A DNA stretch of 64,000 nt from Arachis hypogaea (Eukaryota > Streptophyta > Magnoliopsida > Fabales > Fabaceae), in NCBI RefSeq assembly GCF_003086295.3, contig NC_092045.1, positions 88,984,693-89,048,692 on the forward strand, in the 5' to 3' direction. Positions 45,756-56,438 of this stretch are shown here, one piece after another. The position numbers and the translations under genes are program-made. The notes under the pieces were generated by a model that saw only the letters and a program-made list of their open reading frames with translations, searched no databases and was not told the DNA's origin. Positions within the stretch are counted from its first letter, which is position 1. Each line of letters opens with the position of its first letter.

Positions 45756-46648
45756 ATGAACAGCTTGGACTCTTCTGTTATTTGTCTAGATAATTGCTGC
45801 CTTGTCTGATCTAATTATGCTTCCATATTCTTGTTAGTATTTTGAGTGTCTTGTAGCATCTCTTTAAAGTCTGCTAACTATTTTGTTATAGCAAGTAATT
45901 GCTGATTGAGTTCAGCAACTTGTTCTGGAGGACTAAGTTTAGTGGATACTGCTTTAGCCTCTTCTTTCATGGAGGACTCACTACTTAAGTACAGATGCTG
46001 ATTTCTAGCAACTATATCAATGAGCTATTGAGCCTCCTCAATTGTCTTTCTCATGTGTATAGATCCTCCAGATGAGTGGTCTAGAGATATCTAGGCCTTT
46101 GCTGTAAGCCCATAGTAAAAGATGTCAAACTGCACCCATTCTGAAAATATTTTAGAGGGGCATTTCCTTAGCATCTCTCTGTACCTCTCCCAGGCATCAT
46201 AAAGAGATTCATTATCCTCTTGTTTAAATCCTTGGATGTCTAGCCTTAGCTGTGTCATCCTCTTTAGGGGAAAATATTGATTCAGGAATTTGTCTGATAG
46301 TTGTTTCCATGTTCTTATGCTGGCCTTGGGTTGGTTATTTAACCACCTTTTAGCTTGGTCTTTTACAGCAAATGGAAATAGCAATAATCTGTAGACATCC
46401 TAATCCACTTCCTTATCACGTACTGTGTCAACAATTTGTAAGAACTGTGCCAGAAAGTCAGTAGGTTCTTCCTGTGGAAGACCGGAATATTGGTAATTTT
46501 GCTGCACCATGATAATGAGTTGAGGATTTAACTCAAAACTGCTGGCTCTGATGGAGGGTATACAGATACTACTTCCTTATGAAGCAGTAGTGGGGTTTGC
46601 ATATGACCCCAGAGTCCTTCTGGACTGTTCATTTCCACTTAGGTCCAT
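45756..46648 (-). pseudogene. Gag of the outer Athila element, several stops
   Basis: Probable start at 46648 (MDLSGNEQSRRTLGS). In-frame stops occur within the first 100 codons (TAA near 46580, TAG near 46400). The gag core is open at 46384-46091: FPFAVKDQAKRWLNNQPKAS, LNQYFPLKRMTQLRLDIQGF and LYDAWERYREMLRKCP. Downstream to 45756 the frame is broken again. Confidence 0.8.
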
Positions 46649-47669
46649 GATGGAGAAAGGGAGATGATGTGAATTATAAATGAACAATAAGTATTTTAAT
46701 TTTTTTTTGAATACAGAAGTTAAAAAAGAAAAAAATAAAATAAAATAAATGAAAAATTAAATGGAAGTTTCGAAAATTAAGAGGAGAGAAAAAGTGGTTA
46801 GGTAGTTTTGAAAAAGATGTGTCCTAGAACTAAAGATACTTGAAGATCAACACTTGTAAGAGAATAAAAGAAAAAGATTTGAAAAAGATATAATTTAAAA
46901 TTTTAAAGATTGAAACTTTCTTAATAAGAAAACACCAAAGTTAAAATTTTTCAATCAAACTACAAAATGGGACAAGCAATTCGAAAATAAAAAAAGAAAA
47001 AGGATTTTGAAAAATTTTATAAAAGATTTTCGAAAAATATAAAAAGAAATTTGAAAAAGAATTTATTTTGAAAAATATTTTAAAAAAGATAAAAAATTTT
47101 AAAATTGAAATTTTGACTTGACTAACAAGAAACAACTAAATTTTAAAATTTTTTTACTAAGTCAACCCAAAGATTTCGAAAATTATGAGCAATTAGAGGA
47201 AAAGATATTTTTTTGATTTTTTGAATTTTAATGAAGAAAGAGAAAAATAACAAAATGACTCAAGACACAAAAATATTTGGATCAAAACAAAGAAAACAAA
47301 CAAGAAAACTTTGAATGTCAAGATGAACACCAAGAACACTTTGGAGATCAAGATGAACACCAAGAACAAATTTTGAAAATTTTTAAGAAAACAAAAACAC
47401 AAAGGACACCAAACTTAAAAATTTTTATACTTTGGACACTAATAAATCGAAAATGCACAAGTAAAACAAGGAAAGACACAGAACAAGAAAAACTGAAGAT
47501 CAAACAAGGGACACAAAAATTCGAAAATATAAAGAATAATAAAAACATGCAATGGACACCAAACTTAAAACATGAAACTAGACTCAAATAGAAAACTCTA
47601 AACCACCAAAAATAATTTATTCCTAATCTAAGCAACAAGATAAACTGTCAGTTGTCCAAACTCGAACAA
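46649..47669 (-). other. 5' leader of the outer element
   Basis: Untranslated leader rich in A-runs and TTTGAAAA blocks, with two copies of CACCAAACTTAAAA (47407 and 47555 region). No gene. Confidence 0.65.
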
Positions 47670-47687
47670 TCCCCGACAACGTCGCCA
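47670..47687 (-). other. Primer-binding site of the outer element (mutated tRNA-Asp type)
   Basis: Plus strand TCCCCGACAACGTCGCCA, two changes from the tRNA-Asp 3' end seen at 39661-39678. It sits six bases from the right LTR, which identifies that LTR as the 5' LTR on the minus strand. Confidence 0.9.
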
Positions 47688-47693
47688 AAAACT

Positions 47694-49304
47694 TGGTGCA
47701 CAAAATTGCAATCACACTTTTGCAACTCCGCACAACTAACCAGCAAGTGCATTGGGTCGTTCAATTAATACCTTACGTGAGTAAGGGTCGATCCCACGGA
47801 GATTGCCGGCTTGAAGCAAGCTATGGTTATCCTGTAACTCTTAGTCAGGAGTTTAATAATAAAAAGAGTTTTGTTTGCAAAAAGTAAAAGAACATGAAAT
47901 AAATTATACTTGTTATTCAGTAATGGAGAACAGGTTGGGGTTTCAGAGATGCTATGCCCTCTGAATTTCTGCTTTCCTACTGTCTTCTTCTCCAAACACG
48001 CATGGCTCCTTCTATGGCAAGCTATGTGTTGGTGGATCACCATTGTCAATGGCTACCATCCGTCCTCTCAGTGAAAATGGTCCAGCTACGGTTCCCGTAG
48101 GGCTAATCATCTGTCGGTTCTCACTTGTGTTGGAATAGGATACATTTATCCTTTTGCACACTGTCACTGTTCCCAACATTCGCGAGTTTGAAGCTCGTCA
48201 CAGTCATCCCTTCACAGATCCTACTCGGAATACCACAGACAAGGTTTAGACTTTCCGGATCTCAAGAATGCTGCCAATTGTTTTCAGCCTTTACCACGAA
48301 GGTTATGATCTCACGGATTCATGCTCTGTTGTCAGGAGAAGCAGTCAAACTCATGGATCAGGAGCCCAAGAGATACGCACTCAAGCTGTTGCCCAATGAC
48401 TACGTTGAGCTCAGATAGAATAGAAGTGGTTGTCAAGCACGCGTTCATGGATTTGAGAATGATGATGAGTGTCACGAATCATCACATTCATCACATTGAA
48501 GTATGAGTGAATATCTTAGAATAGAAGCAAGCGTAAATGGATGAAAAACAGTAGTAATTGCATTAATCCATTGAAACACAGCAGAACTCCTCACCCCCAC
48601 TTATGGGGTTCAGAGACTCATGCCGTCAAAGATACAATATGAACTGTAAAAATGTCATAAGTCCTTAAATGAATCTCTAAAAGTAGTTTTTATACTAAGC
48701 TAGTAACCTAGGTTTACAGAAAATGAGTAACTAAGTGCAGATAGTGTGAAATCCACTTTCGGAGTCCACTTGGTGAGTGTTTGGGCTGACCTTTGAAGCT
48801 TTCACGTGCATAGGCCATTCTTGGAGTTAAACGCCAGCTTTGGTGCCAGTTTGGGTGTTTAACTCCAGTTTTGGTGTCAGTTCTGGCGTTTTACGCTAGA
48901 AAAAGGTTTCTGGCTGGCGTTTAACGCCAGTTTGGACCATCAAATCTTGAGCAAAGTATAGACTATTATACATTGCTGGAAATCCCAAGATGTCTACTTT
49001 CCAATGCAATTGAGAATACACCAATTGGGCTTCTGTAGCTCCAGAAAATCAATTTCGAGTGCAGGAGGGTCAGAATCCAACAACATCTGCAGTCCTTTCT
49101 CGCCTCTGAATCAGATTTTTGCTCAGGTCCCTCAATTTCAGCCAGAAAATACCTAAAATTACAGAAAAATACACAAACCCATAGTGAAGTCCAGAAATGT
49201 GATTTTTGAATAAAAATTAATAAAAACATAACAAAAAGTGAATAAAACATGCTAAAAACTATATGAAAATACTACCAAAAAGCGTATAAAATATCCGCTC
49301 ATCA
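47694..49304 (-). repeat. 5' (right) LTR of the outer element
   Basis: TGGTGCACAAAATTG at 47694 to CGCTCATCA at 49304, 1611 bases, followed by TAGTC. Normal orientation for a minus-strand element. It lacks the embedded primer-binding-site copy found in the inner LTRs. Palindrome cluster at 48822-48935. Confidence 0.93.
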
Positions 49305-49600
49305 TAGTCCCTGAGATTCGCATGAATACCCCGTGTAGTCCTCAAGATCCCAATTTTCCCATTGTAGACCTCCAGAAAGAGCTCCAAGCACTCATAGTGG
49401 TCCCTGAACTTATTTCTAGTGATGAGTCATCACCGGAGCGCTTACGTGACGTCATTTTGCCACGCTGGATAGCTCCAAAATCTCGTTTTGGTTTGGTGCC
49501 CTTGAGTGCAAGTAACGACGCTGTTTATATGACATTTAGCATGAAAAAAAGTTTTCTCCAATATAAACACTTCACTCGTCTCTTTTTCTTCCACCCTCTC

Positions 49601-52600
49601 TAACAAACCACTATTTTATAGTTTGTCTTGTGCTCAATTGAGTGGTTTTTATCAAGCCTTTGCACACTTATTCATACTATTTGCATGGTTTTACAATTCC
49701 TTCCTAGAATTTGGTCTATGATTGAAAAAAAGCTTCCTAGAGTCTTTAATTTGTGTATTTTAATCATATCTTATTACCATTCGATGCCTTGATATGTGTG
49801 TTAAGTCATTGGTGCACGAAATTGTGATCATCAACAATGGCGCCAATAGACTTGGTGCTCTCAAACGTAAATCACACTTTGTCACAACTCTGCACAACTA
49901 ACCAGCAAGTGCACTGGGTCGTCCAAGTAATACTTTACGTGAGTAAGGGTCGATCCCACGGAGATTGTCGGCTTGAAGCAAGCTATGGTCACCTTGTAAA
50001 TCTCAGTCAGGCGGATTCAAATGGGTTATGGAGTTTTCAAAATTAAAAGATAAATAAAACATAAAGTAAAGATAGAGATACTTATGTAATTCATTGGTGA
50101 GAATTTCAGATAAGCGTATGAAGATGCTTCATTCCTCTTGAATCTCTACTTTTCTACTGCCTTCATCCAATCCTTCATACACCTTTCCATGGCAAGCTGT
50201 ATGTTCGGATTTCACCGGCGTCAATGGCTACCTCCCGTCCTCAGTGAAAATGGTCCAAATGCGCTGTCACCGCACGGCTAATCATCTGTAGGTTCTCGAT
50301 CATGTTGGAATAGAATCCATTGATTCTTTTGCGTTTGTCACTACGCCCAACACTCGCGAGTTTGAAGCTCGTCACAGTCATCCATCTTAGATCCTACTCG
50401 GAATACCACAGACAAGGTTTAGACTTTCTGGATCTTAGGAATGGCTACCAATGATTCTAACTTATACCACGAAGACTCCGATCTTTCGGAATGGAGGCTA
50501 AGAGATACGCGCTCGATCTAAGGTAGAACGGAAGTGGTTGTCAGGCACACGTTCATAGGTAAGAATGATGATGAGTGTCACGGATCATCACATTTATCAT
50601 GTTAAAGTGTAGCGAATATCTTAGAATAAGAATAAGCTGAATTGAATAGAAGAACAATAGTAATTGCATTAATACTCGAAGAACAACAGAGCTCCACACC
50701 TTAATCTATGGTGTGTAGAAACTCCACCGTTGAAAATACATAAGAACAAGGTTCAGGCATGGCCGTGAGGCCAACCTCCCCAAAACGTGATCAAGAGATC
50801 AAAAGATTGTCAAAAGATGAAAATACAATAGTAAGAGGTCCTATTTATAAGAAAACTAGCTACTATGGTTTACAGAAATAGGGAAATGATGCAGAAATCT
50901 ACTTCCGAGCCCACCTGGTGTGTGCTTGGGCTGAGCACTAAGCTTTACACGTGTAGAGACTTCTCTTGGAGTTAAACACCAGCTTTGGTGCCAGTTTGGG
51001 CGTTTAACTCTAACTTTTATGCCAATTCTAGCGTTTTGACTTTAAAATAGGGCAGAGAAGGGGCGTTTGAATGCCAGTTTGCATCGTCAAAACTCGAGCA
51101 AAGTATAGACTATTATATATTGCTGGAAAGCTCTAGATGTCTACTTTCCAACGCAATTAAGATTGCGCCATTTCGAGTCCTGTAGCTCCAGAAAATCCAC
51201 TTCGAATACAGGGAGGTCAGAATCCAATAGCATCAGCAGTCCTTTGTCAGCCTCTGAATCAGATTTTTGCTCAGGTCCCTCAATTTCAGGCAGAAAATAC
51301 CTGAAATCACAGAAAAACACACAAACTCATAGTAAAGACCAGAAATATGAATTTTGTATAAAAACTAATAAAAACATCCCAAAAAGTAGCTAGATCCTAC
51401 TAAAAACTACCTAAAAATAATGCCAAAAAGCGTATAAATTATCCGCTCATCAGTCATTTCAAAGTTTATAGGGCAGGAATGGCTCAGAGGATGGAAAGGA
51501 AGCATGCAAAAGTAGAAAGAATACAAGAACTTAAAGAAATTGCTAAGCTGTCCAGCCTGACCTCTTCGCACTCAAACGATCATAACTTGAGCTACAGATG
51601 TCCAAATGATGCAGTTCCAGTTTCGTTGGAAAGCTAACGTCCGGGACTTCGATTTGAAATATAATTTCCATAATGGCCATACATCTAGGTGACGCGAACG
51701 CGTGCTTCACGTGGACGCATCGCAGTGACGAAAATCAGCGTGGCAGATTTCGCCCCAGCAATTTCTGGGCTATTTTCGGCCCAGTTTCAAACCCAAAAAA
51801 CACAGATTAAAGTCTACAAAGTGGAGGAATGAAGGGGGACGATTCATAATTCATAATTTTAGGTTTTTAGATGTAGTTTTAGAGAGAGAGAGAGAGAGAG
51901 AGGCTCTCTCCTCTCTCTTAGGATTTAGGATTAGGATTCCTCTTAAAGGATTTAGGATTGTTTCTTCATACCAGGTTCAATATTTATTTATTTTGACTTC
52001 TCTTCTACTTTTAGATACTTTAATGCTTTTATTTATTCATGACTTCTGTTTCCAAATTGGCTTATGAACTCTTCATGTTAGATTTGGATTTTCTATTTAA
52101 TGAATTTTTGAGGTATTTCAGATCTATGATTTGTTTCTTTTATTTATGATATAAATAATTTGGATTTTTCTCCTTTTGGCTTTAGTTGAGTAATTAGAGA
52201 CTCTTGAGTTATTAAACTCTTTTGTTGATTGATAATTAGAAGTTGCTAATTGACTTGAATTCCACTAACTCTAGTCTTTCTTTGGGAATTGACTAGGACT
52301 TGAGTATTCATATTGATTTATCCACTTACCTTCATAGTTAGAGGTTGACTAAGTGGGAGCAACGAGCAATTCTCATCACAATCGATAAGGATAACTAGGA
52401 TAGGACTTCTAATTTTCATAACTTGCCAAGAGTTTTCTTAGCTATTGATTTATTAATTCCTGCAATTTATTTCTCTTGTTCAAACCTTTCAAAAACTCAA
52501 AAATACTGTTTTCCATAACCAATAATAAAACATACTTCCCTGCAATTCTTTGAGAAGAGGACCCGAGGTTTGAATACTTCAGTTATTTATTTTTATTGGG

Positions 52601-52715
52601 TTTGCTTAAGTGACAAACAACTTTTGCACGAAAGGATTCTCCATTGGTTTAGAAACTATACTTACAACGCTAACTTATTTGTGAATTCTTTACCGATAGA
52701 GAATTTCGCTCGTCA
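49601..52715 (+). repeat. 5' LTR, interrupted by a solo LTR
   Basis: Starts TAACAAACCAC (TGATAAACTAC in the other LTR) and ends CGCTCGTCA. The parts 49601-49809 and 51453-52715 align with the right LTR at 57872-59332 around the insertion. Both LTRs contain a (GA)n tract, at 51880-51901 and 58507-58515. Confidence 0.92.
49810..51452 (-). mobile_element. Solo LTR of an Athila-type element
   Basis: TGGTGCACGAAATTG to GCTCATCA, 1643 bases, flanked by a perfect GTCAT duplication (49805-49809 and 51453-51457). It has a palindrome cluster at about 50968-51085 and an embedded, nearly intact primer-binding-site core (aatggcgccaatagacttgg, 49834-49853). No interior. Confidence 0.95.
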
Positions 52716-52718
52716 AAA

Positions 52719-52738
52719 TGGCGCCGTTGCCAGAGAAT
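52719..52738 (+). other. Primer-binding site, tRNA-Asp type
   Basis: TGGCGCCGTTGCCAGAGAAT three bases after the LTR end. The first 13 bases match the complement of the plant tRNA-Asp 3' end; the next bases carry substitutions. Confidence 0.9.
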
Positions 52739-53293
52739 TGCAAACGTGTGCCTTATTATTGGTTATTGTAAATATTTTTCTTGTTTGTTTTCTTTGTTTT
52801 GATCTAAAAATTTTAAGTTTGGTGTCATTTTATTATTTTTCTCTTTCCTCATTAAATTCAAAAATATCTTTTCTCCTTATTTTAATTGATTTTTTCAAAA
52901 ATTAAAAAAATTTAGATTTTTATTTTAAAATTTTTATCTTATCTTATCTTAGTTTTAAATTTCAAAATTCAAATCTTTTTCAAAAATCATATCTTTTTCT
53001 TATCTTATCTTATTTCAAAATCAAATTTCAAATTTCAATATTTAAATTCCAAAATTCAAAATTCAAATTTCAAAATTTAAATTTAAAATCTTAAAAATCA
53101 AACCTCTTCAAAATTTAAACCTTTTTCAAATTTTTATCTTATATTGTTGTCAGTGTTTCTAGTTTAGGAGTTTATTTTCATTAATTTTTTATTAGTTTTT
53201 GTTTTTATTTTCTCTTACTATTATGAACTCTCACCCTTTGGCTATGAGTCTGGTTACAACTATGTTGCAGGTAGAGGAGATTACAATGAGAAC
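52739..53293 (+). other. Leader of the non-autonomous LTR element
   Basis: AT-rich leader with many 'tcaaaattcaaa' and 'tcttatctta' repeats. The reading frame of the next ORF stays open upstream of its first ATG back to about 53165 and looks coding (FGYESGYNYVAGRGDYNEN). The true start is therefore further upstream or reached by splicing. Confidence 0.6.
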
Positions 53294-54970
53294 ATGCATC
53301 AAGGTTGGAACAATCAAAGATGGGAGGAGCCACAAGGATTTAATCAACCCTCATGGCAACAACCACCCCCAATAGACTATCAACAACCATTCTGTGATGC
53401 ATATCAAGGCAATGGCTATGGTGAGCACTCTTTTGATAATCAACAACCACCACCATATGCCTATGAACCCCCTTCTCAACATGACTTTGGACCACCATAC
53501 TCACAAGTCCCTTTCCACCATTCACCTCCATATGACCCTAACCCGTATCCACCATACCAACCACCTTATCCACCTTATGAACCATACTTGGAACCACCAC
53601 CTCAATATAAACCATCTCCTTATCCTTATCAAGATGAAACACCTTCCTACCATCAACCCTCCTATCCACCCCAACCTCCATTGGATACCAACCCTCTTAG
53701 AGTTATGCACCAAAGGCAAACATCCATGGAGACATCCATGGAGAAAGCACTTACCGATCTAAACTCTGCTATACAAGCCCTCGTCGCCCAAATTGGACCA
53801 CCGAATACCTTCAACAATCAACCCTCAAGCTCTAATGCACTTCCTTTTCAACCACAGAATGATCTCTCCATCCCATCACCACCATCTATGGAAGAGCACC
53901 CACATCCATCAATCCAAGAGCAACATGATCCCAATGATGCTATTGACATGGAACAAGAGAGAAGGGATCGTCTTCGCGAATCCATACTTCATAAGGAGCT
54001 AGAGGAGGCACTAAAGGTGAAGGTAGAAGAGACCCTTGAAGATGAAGGAGTAATTGAAGGGAGTTGTCATGGAAAGGTAATCATCAAGGAGGAGTACAAT
54101 TTTATACTTAAACAATTGGATAAGGCAGCAATTATTGAAAAGGAAGAAATGGTTGCAGACTTAGGAGATGCTGAACCTCCATGGGAAGGTCAAGTCATAG
54201 AACCCTCTTCTAATGAGTTTGAATTTTATGTTGAGGAAGGTGTACAACCTCCAAGGCATATCATAGTTGAAGACTTGGAAGAGGTTGATCAAGAGATGGA
54301 GATTCAAGAAGAAGAAGCACAACCTCCCATGCCCTTGGAAAGCAGTGAAGAGGAGACTGAATTGGAAGAAAGCTTCCAAGAGGAAGAAGTTGAAATTGAA
54401 GAAGCTTACAAGGAGGTGGAAGTTATCAAAGAAGAGCACAAGGGAGTGGAGCTTGCAAGATCATTAGAAACACCTCTCCCAAAGCCATTACCGTCCAATA
54501 CAATATTCAAGTGGGTAAAATTCTTATCCTTAACCTTTACTTTCCCACTTGAATATGGGCTTCTAGAGACAGATGGTCAACTTAGAGCTCTTTGTGGCAT
54601 TAAGAGCAAGAGAAAAATGGTTAGTGATTGGAGCTGTCAAGCAAGTTTCAACATGGTTGTATGCTCCAAGTTGAAATACAAAGGTTGGTGTAAAGCTCAA
54701 TTGAATGGGTCTGGGAAGCTATTTGAATGCCTTAGTGAGAATTTTAATTGCGTGCCACCCGGATGGAATCATGATGATCTACACAAAAACGAGTGCAAAA
54801 GCAAGGTTTGGGACCCCGGAATTCATTCCAACAATCAATACGCTTGGGGCCTTGTCACTTGCTTCAACTTGCTTGAAGGGTTTCTGCGCCTAGTTTGGGA
54901 CCCCGGAGGCCACTGGAATTACAAACATTGGTGGAGATTCAAGGATCAGTACAAGCACAAGCCACCATGA
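53294..54970 (+). CDS. Uncharacterised Pro/Tyr/Gln-rich acidic protein of a non-autonomous LTR element
   Basis: 558 codons from the first ATG; the open frame extends about 40 codons upstream with similar composition. Residues 1-140 are rich in Pro, Tyr and Gln (YEPPSQHDFGPPYSQ, PYPPYQPPYPPYEPYLEPPP), a low-complexity, prion-like composition. Residues about 140-175 are a short helical block, about 215-400 are strongly acidic with Glu-rich coiled-coil character, and the last 150 are a globular-looking Trp/Cys-rich part (KGWCKAQLNGSGKLFECLSE, two VWDPG motifs, HWWRFKDQYKHK). No gag, protease or zinc knuckle is seen. No family was recognised. An intact frame of this length in an otherwise non-coding element suggests selection or recent spread. 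It might be a divergent particle or RNA-binding protein, but that is a guess. Confidence 0.7.
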   Translation: MHQGWNNQRWEEPQGFNQPSWQQPPPIDYQQPFCDAYQGNGYGEHSFDNQQPPPYAYEPPSQHDFGPPYSQVPFHHSPPYDPNPYPPYQPPYPPYEPYLEPPPQYKPSPYPYQDETPSYHQPSYPPQPPLDTNPLRVMHQRQTSMETSMEKALTDLNSAIQALVAQIGPPNTFNNQPSSSNALPFQPQNDLSIPSPPSMEEHPHPSIQEQHDPNDAIDMEQERRDRLRESILHKELEEALKVKVEETLEDEGVIEGSCHGKVIIKEEYNFILKQLDKAAIIEKEEMVADLGDAEPPWEGQVIEPSSNEFEFYVEEGVQPPRHIIVEDLEEVDQEMEIQEEEAQPPMPLESSEEETELEESFQEEEVEIEEAYKEVEVIKEEHKGVELARSLETPLPKPLPSNTIFKWVKFLSLTFTFPLEYGLLETDGQLRALCGIKSKRKMVSDWSCQASFNMVVCSKLKYKGWCKAQLNGSGKLFECLSENFNCVPPGWNHDDLHKNECKSKVWDPGIHSNNQYAWGLVTCFNLLEGFLRLVWDPGGHWNYKHWWRFKDQYKHKPP

Positions 54971-55139
54971 CAAGGCGTTCACCAAATGTCCAACTTAAGG
55001 ACTTTAATTAAAAGTGCTAGGTAGGAGACAACCCACCATGGTATATTCTTTCCTTTTTGTTCTTAGCTTTATTTTATTTTATTTTCATTCGTGTTCATTC
55101 ATAATTTCTACATAGTCATCTGCATTCTGCATTCTGCAT

Positions 55140-55690
55140 TTCGCATACTGCATAAAAAAAATGCACGCGACGCGTGAGCATCGCTGACGCGTCCGCGTCA
55201 TGTATGCATGCGAAGCAAAGAAGAAAGAAACAGAGAGTCACGCGGGAGCGTGGCTGGAGGCGTGCCTTAGACACAAACACGCCCACGCGAACGCATCTCT
55301 GACGCGTCCGTGTCATTTGAAAAATCAGCCTCCCACGCGTACGCATCACCCGCACGCACGCGTGACTCTGCAAAATCGACGTACATGGGTGTATGTTAGC
55401 AAGTTATGATGGAGTGGGGCTAGAACCATGCTAGAAACACAAGTCCTACCACGCGAACGCGTGCCCCACGCGTCTGCATCATTTTAAAAGAAAGGCCATG
55501 CACGCGTGCGCGTCACCCTAAATTTTGGCAAATAGGCGTTTGAGACAGAGAGTTGCGCGAGCGCGCAGCTGCTCTCACGCCACCAGCGCAAATCAAGTCC
55601 CGTGTCCACGTGAATGATGCATCCGCGTCACTTGAAGATTTTGGAAATCACGCGAACGCGTGACCCACGCATCCGCGTCACATGCGACGC
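55140..55690. repeat. CpG-rich region with dispersed ACGCGT / CGCGTCA motifs
   Basis: More than a dozen copies of ACGCG(T/A) with flanks such as 'cacgcgaacgcgtg' and 'gacgcgtccgcgtca' in an otherwise AT-rich element. Related motifs occur in the LTRs (51690-51725, 58312-58345) and in the solo LTR at 24915-24990. They form short palindromes, analogous to the GGCGTT arrays of the Athila elements. Confidence 0.75.
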
Positions 55691-56282
55691 ACAGTAGTCA
55701 TCAGCGCCAGATATCTTATCTTTTCCCGAATCCTATTTCTCTCTTCTCCCTTTTCAATTCTCTTTTATTCCTTATTTCTTCCTTATCATTTCTTACTTTC
55801 TTCTTCTTCCTTTCTTTCACTTCTCATTTCTCACTCTCATTCTATTTTACTTAATTTATTTGCATACTTTCATTCATTGCATTTTAATTTTGTGTATATT
55901 TTTATTTTCTTTTCTAAATTTATTAATCTACCGTTGGTGTTAAATGTTCTTATTCAACTGTTGTATCTTTTTTGGTATTATTTTGGTGCTTAGTAACTTG
56001 TTTTACACTGTTGGATCATATTATTTAAGTCAATGCTAATCTTTTATGTTACTTATACTCCTTTTGCATTGACATGAATTTATATTGTTTTTCATTATCT
56101 CTTCCCCTTTGTTGCAATGTCTGCACCATTGATATGCCATGTGCTTATAGTGTTTCCTCACTTGCATGTTGTAGCTACCATGTAATTGAGACCCTTATTA
56201 TTTGGTATTAACCCACCCATACTGTATTTATTTTCTTATCTTTATTTCTGGGTTACTTTTCCTCCTTTCCTCTTCTTTCAGG
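55691..56282 (+). other. Pyrimidine-rich non-coding stretch
   Basis: Long TC-rich tract (55725-55855) then AT-rich sequence ending in a polypyrimidine tract with TTTCAG at 56275-56280, which resembles a splice acceptor just before the small ORF. Confidence 0.5.
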
Positions 56283-56426
56283 ATGGCCACCAAAGAAGGG
56301 AAAGGAAAAGCTTCTCAATGGGAGGGGAGACAAGTCCATCTGCACAATCCTTGGAGAAAAGCATCAGTTGAAGCAACCCATCCACTTGCACATCTTATCA
56401 TGCACCGAGGACGGTGCAATCTTTAA
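56283..56426 (+). CDS. Possible small ORF of 47 residues
   Basis: MATKEGKGKASQWEGRQVHL and onward, basic, ending at TAA 56424-56426 inside the copied polypurine motif. It directly follows a splice-acceptor-like sequence, so it could be a terminal exon. No homology recognised; evidence is weak. Confidence 0.3.
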   Translation: MATKEGKGKASQWEGRQVHLHNPWRKASVEATHPLAHLIMHRGRCNL

Positions 56427-56438
56427 GTGTGGGGAGGT
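56422..56438 (+). other. Internal copy of the polypurine tract
   Basis: TTTAAGTGTGGGGAGGT, identical over 17 bases to the tract at 57855-57871 and likewise preceded by a GAGGAC motif. It lies about 1.4 kb upstream of the 3' LTR. Confidence 0.75.

Larger units (their letters stand above)
26500..49304 (-). mobile_element. Athila-clade Ty3/gypsy retrotransposon with inverted LTRs (outer element)
   Basis: Bounded by TAGTC at 26495-26499 and 49305-49309. Without the nested 10.3 kb insertion it is about 12.5 kb. Minus-strand order: LTR 49304-47694, tRNA-Asp primer-binding site, leader, gag, protease, RT-RNase H, integrase, palindrome array, extra ORF, polypurine region. The left LTR (26500-28090) should be in the same direction but is reversed and lacks its last 20 bases. 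RT motifs (FMDDFSVF, VPKKGGMTVV, GWRMCIDYRRLN) and the tRNA-Asp site place it in the Athila clade. Coding regions carry frameshifts and stops and the protease has lost its catalytic Asp, so this copy is dead. Confidence 0.9.
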
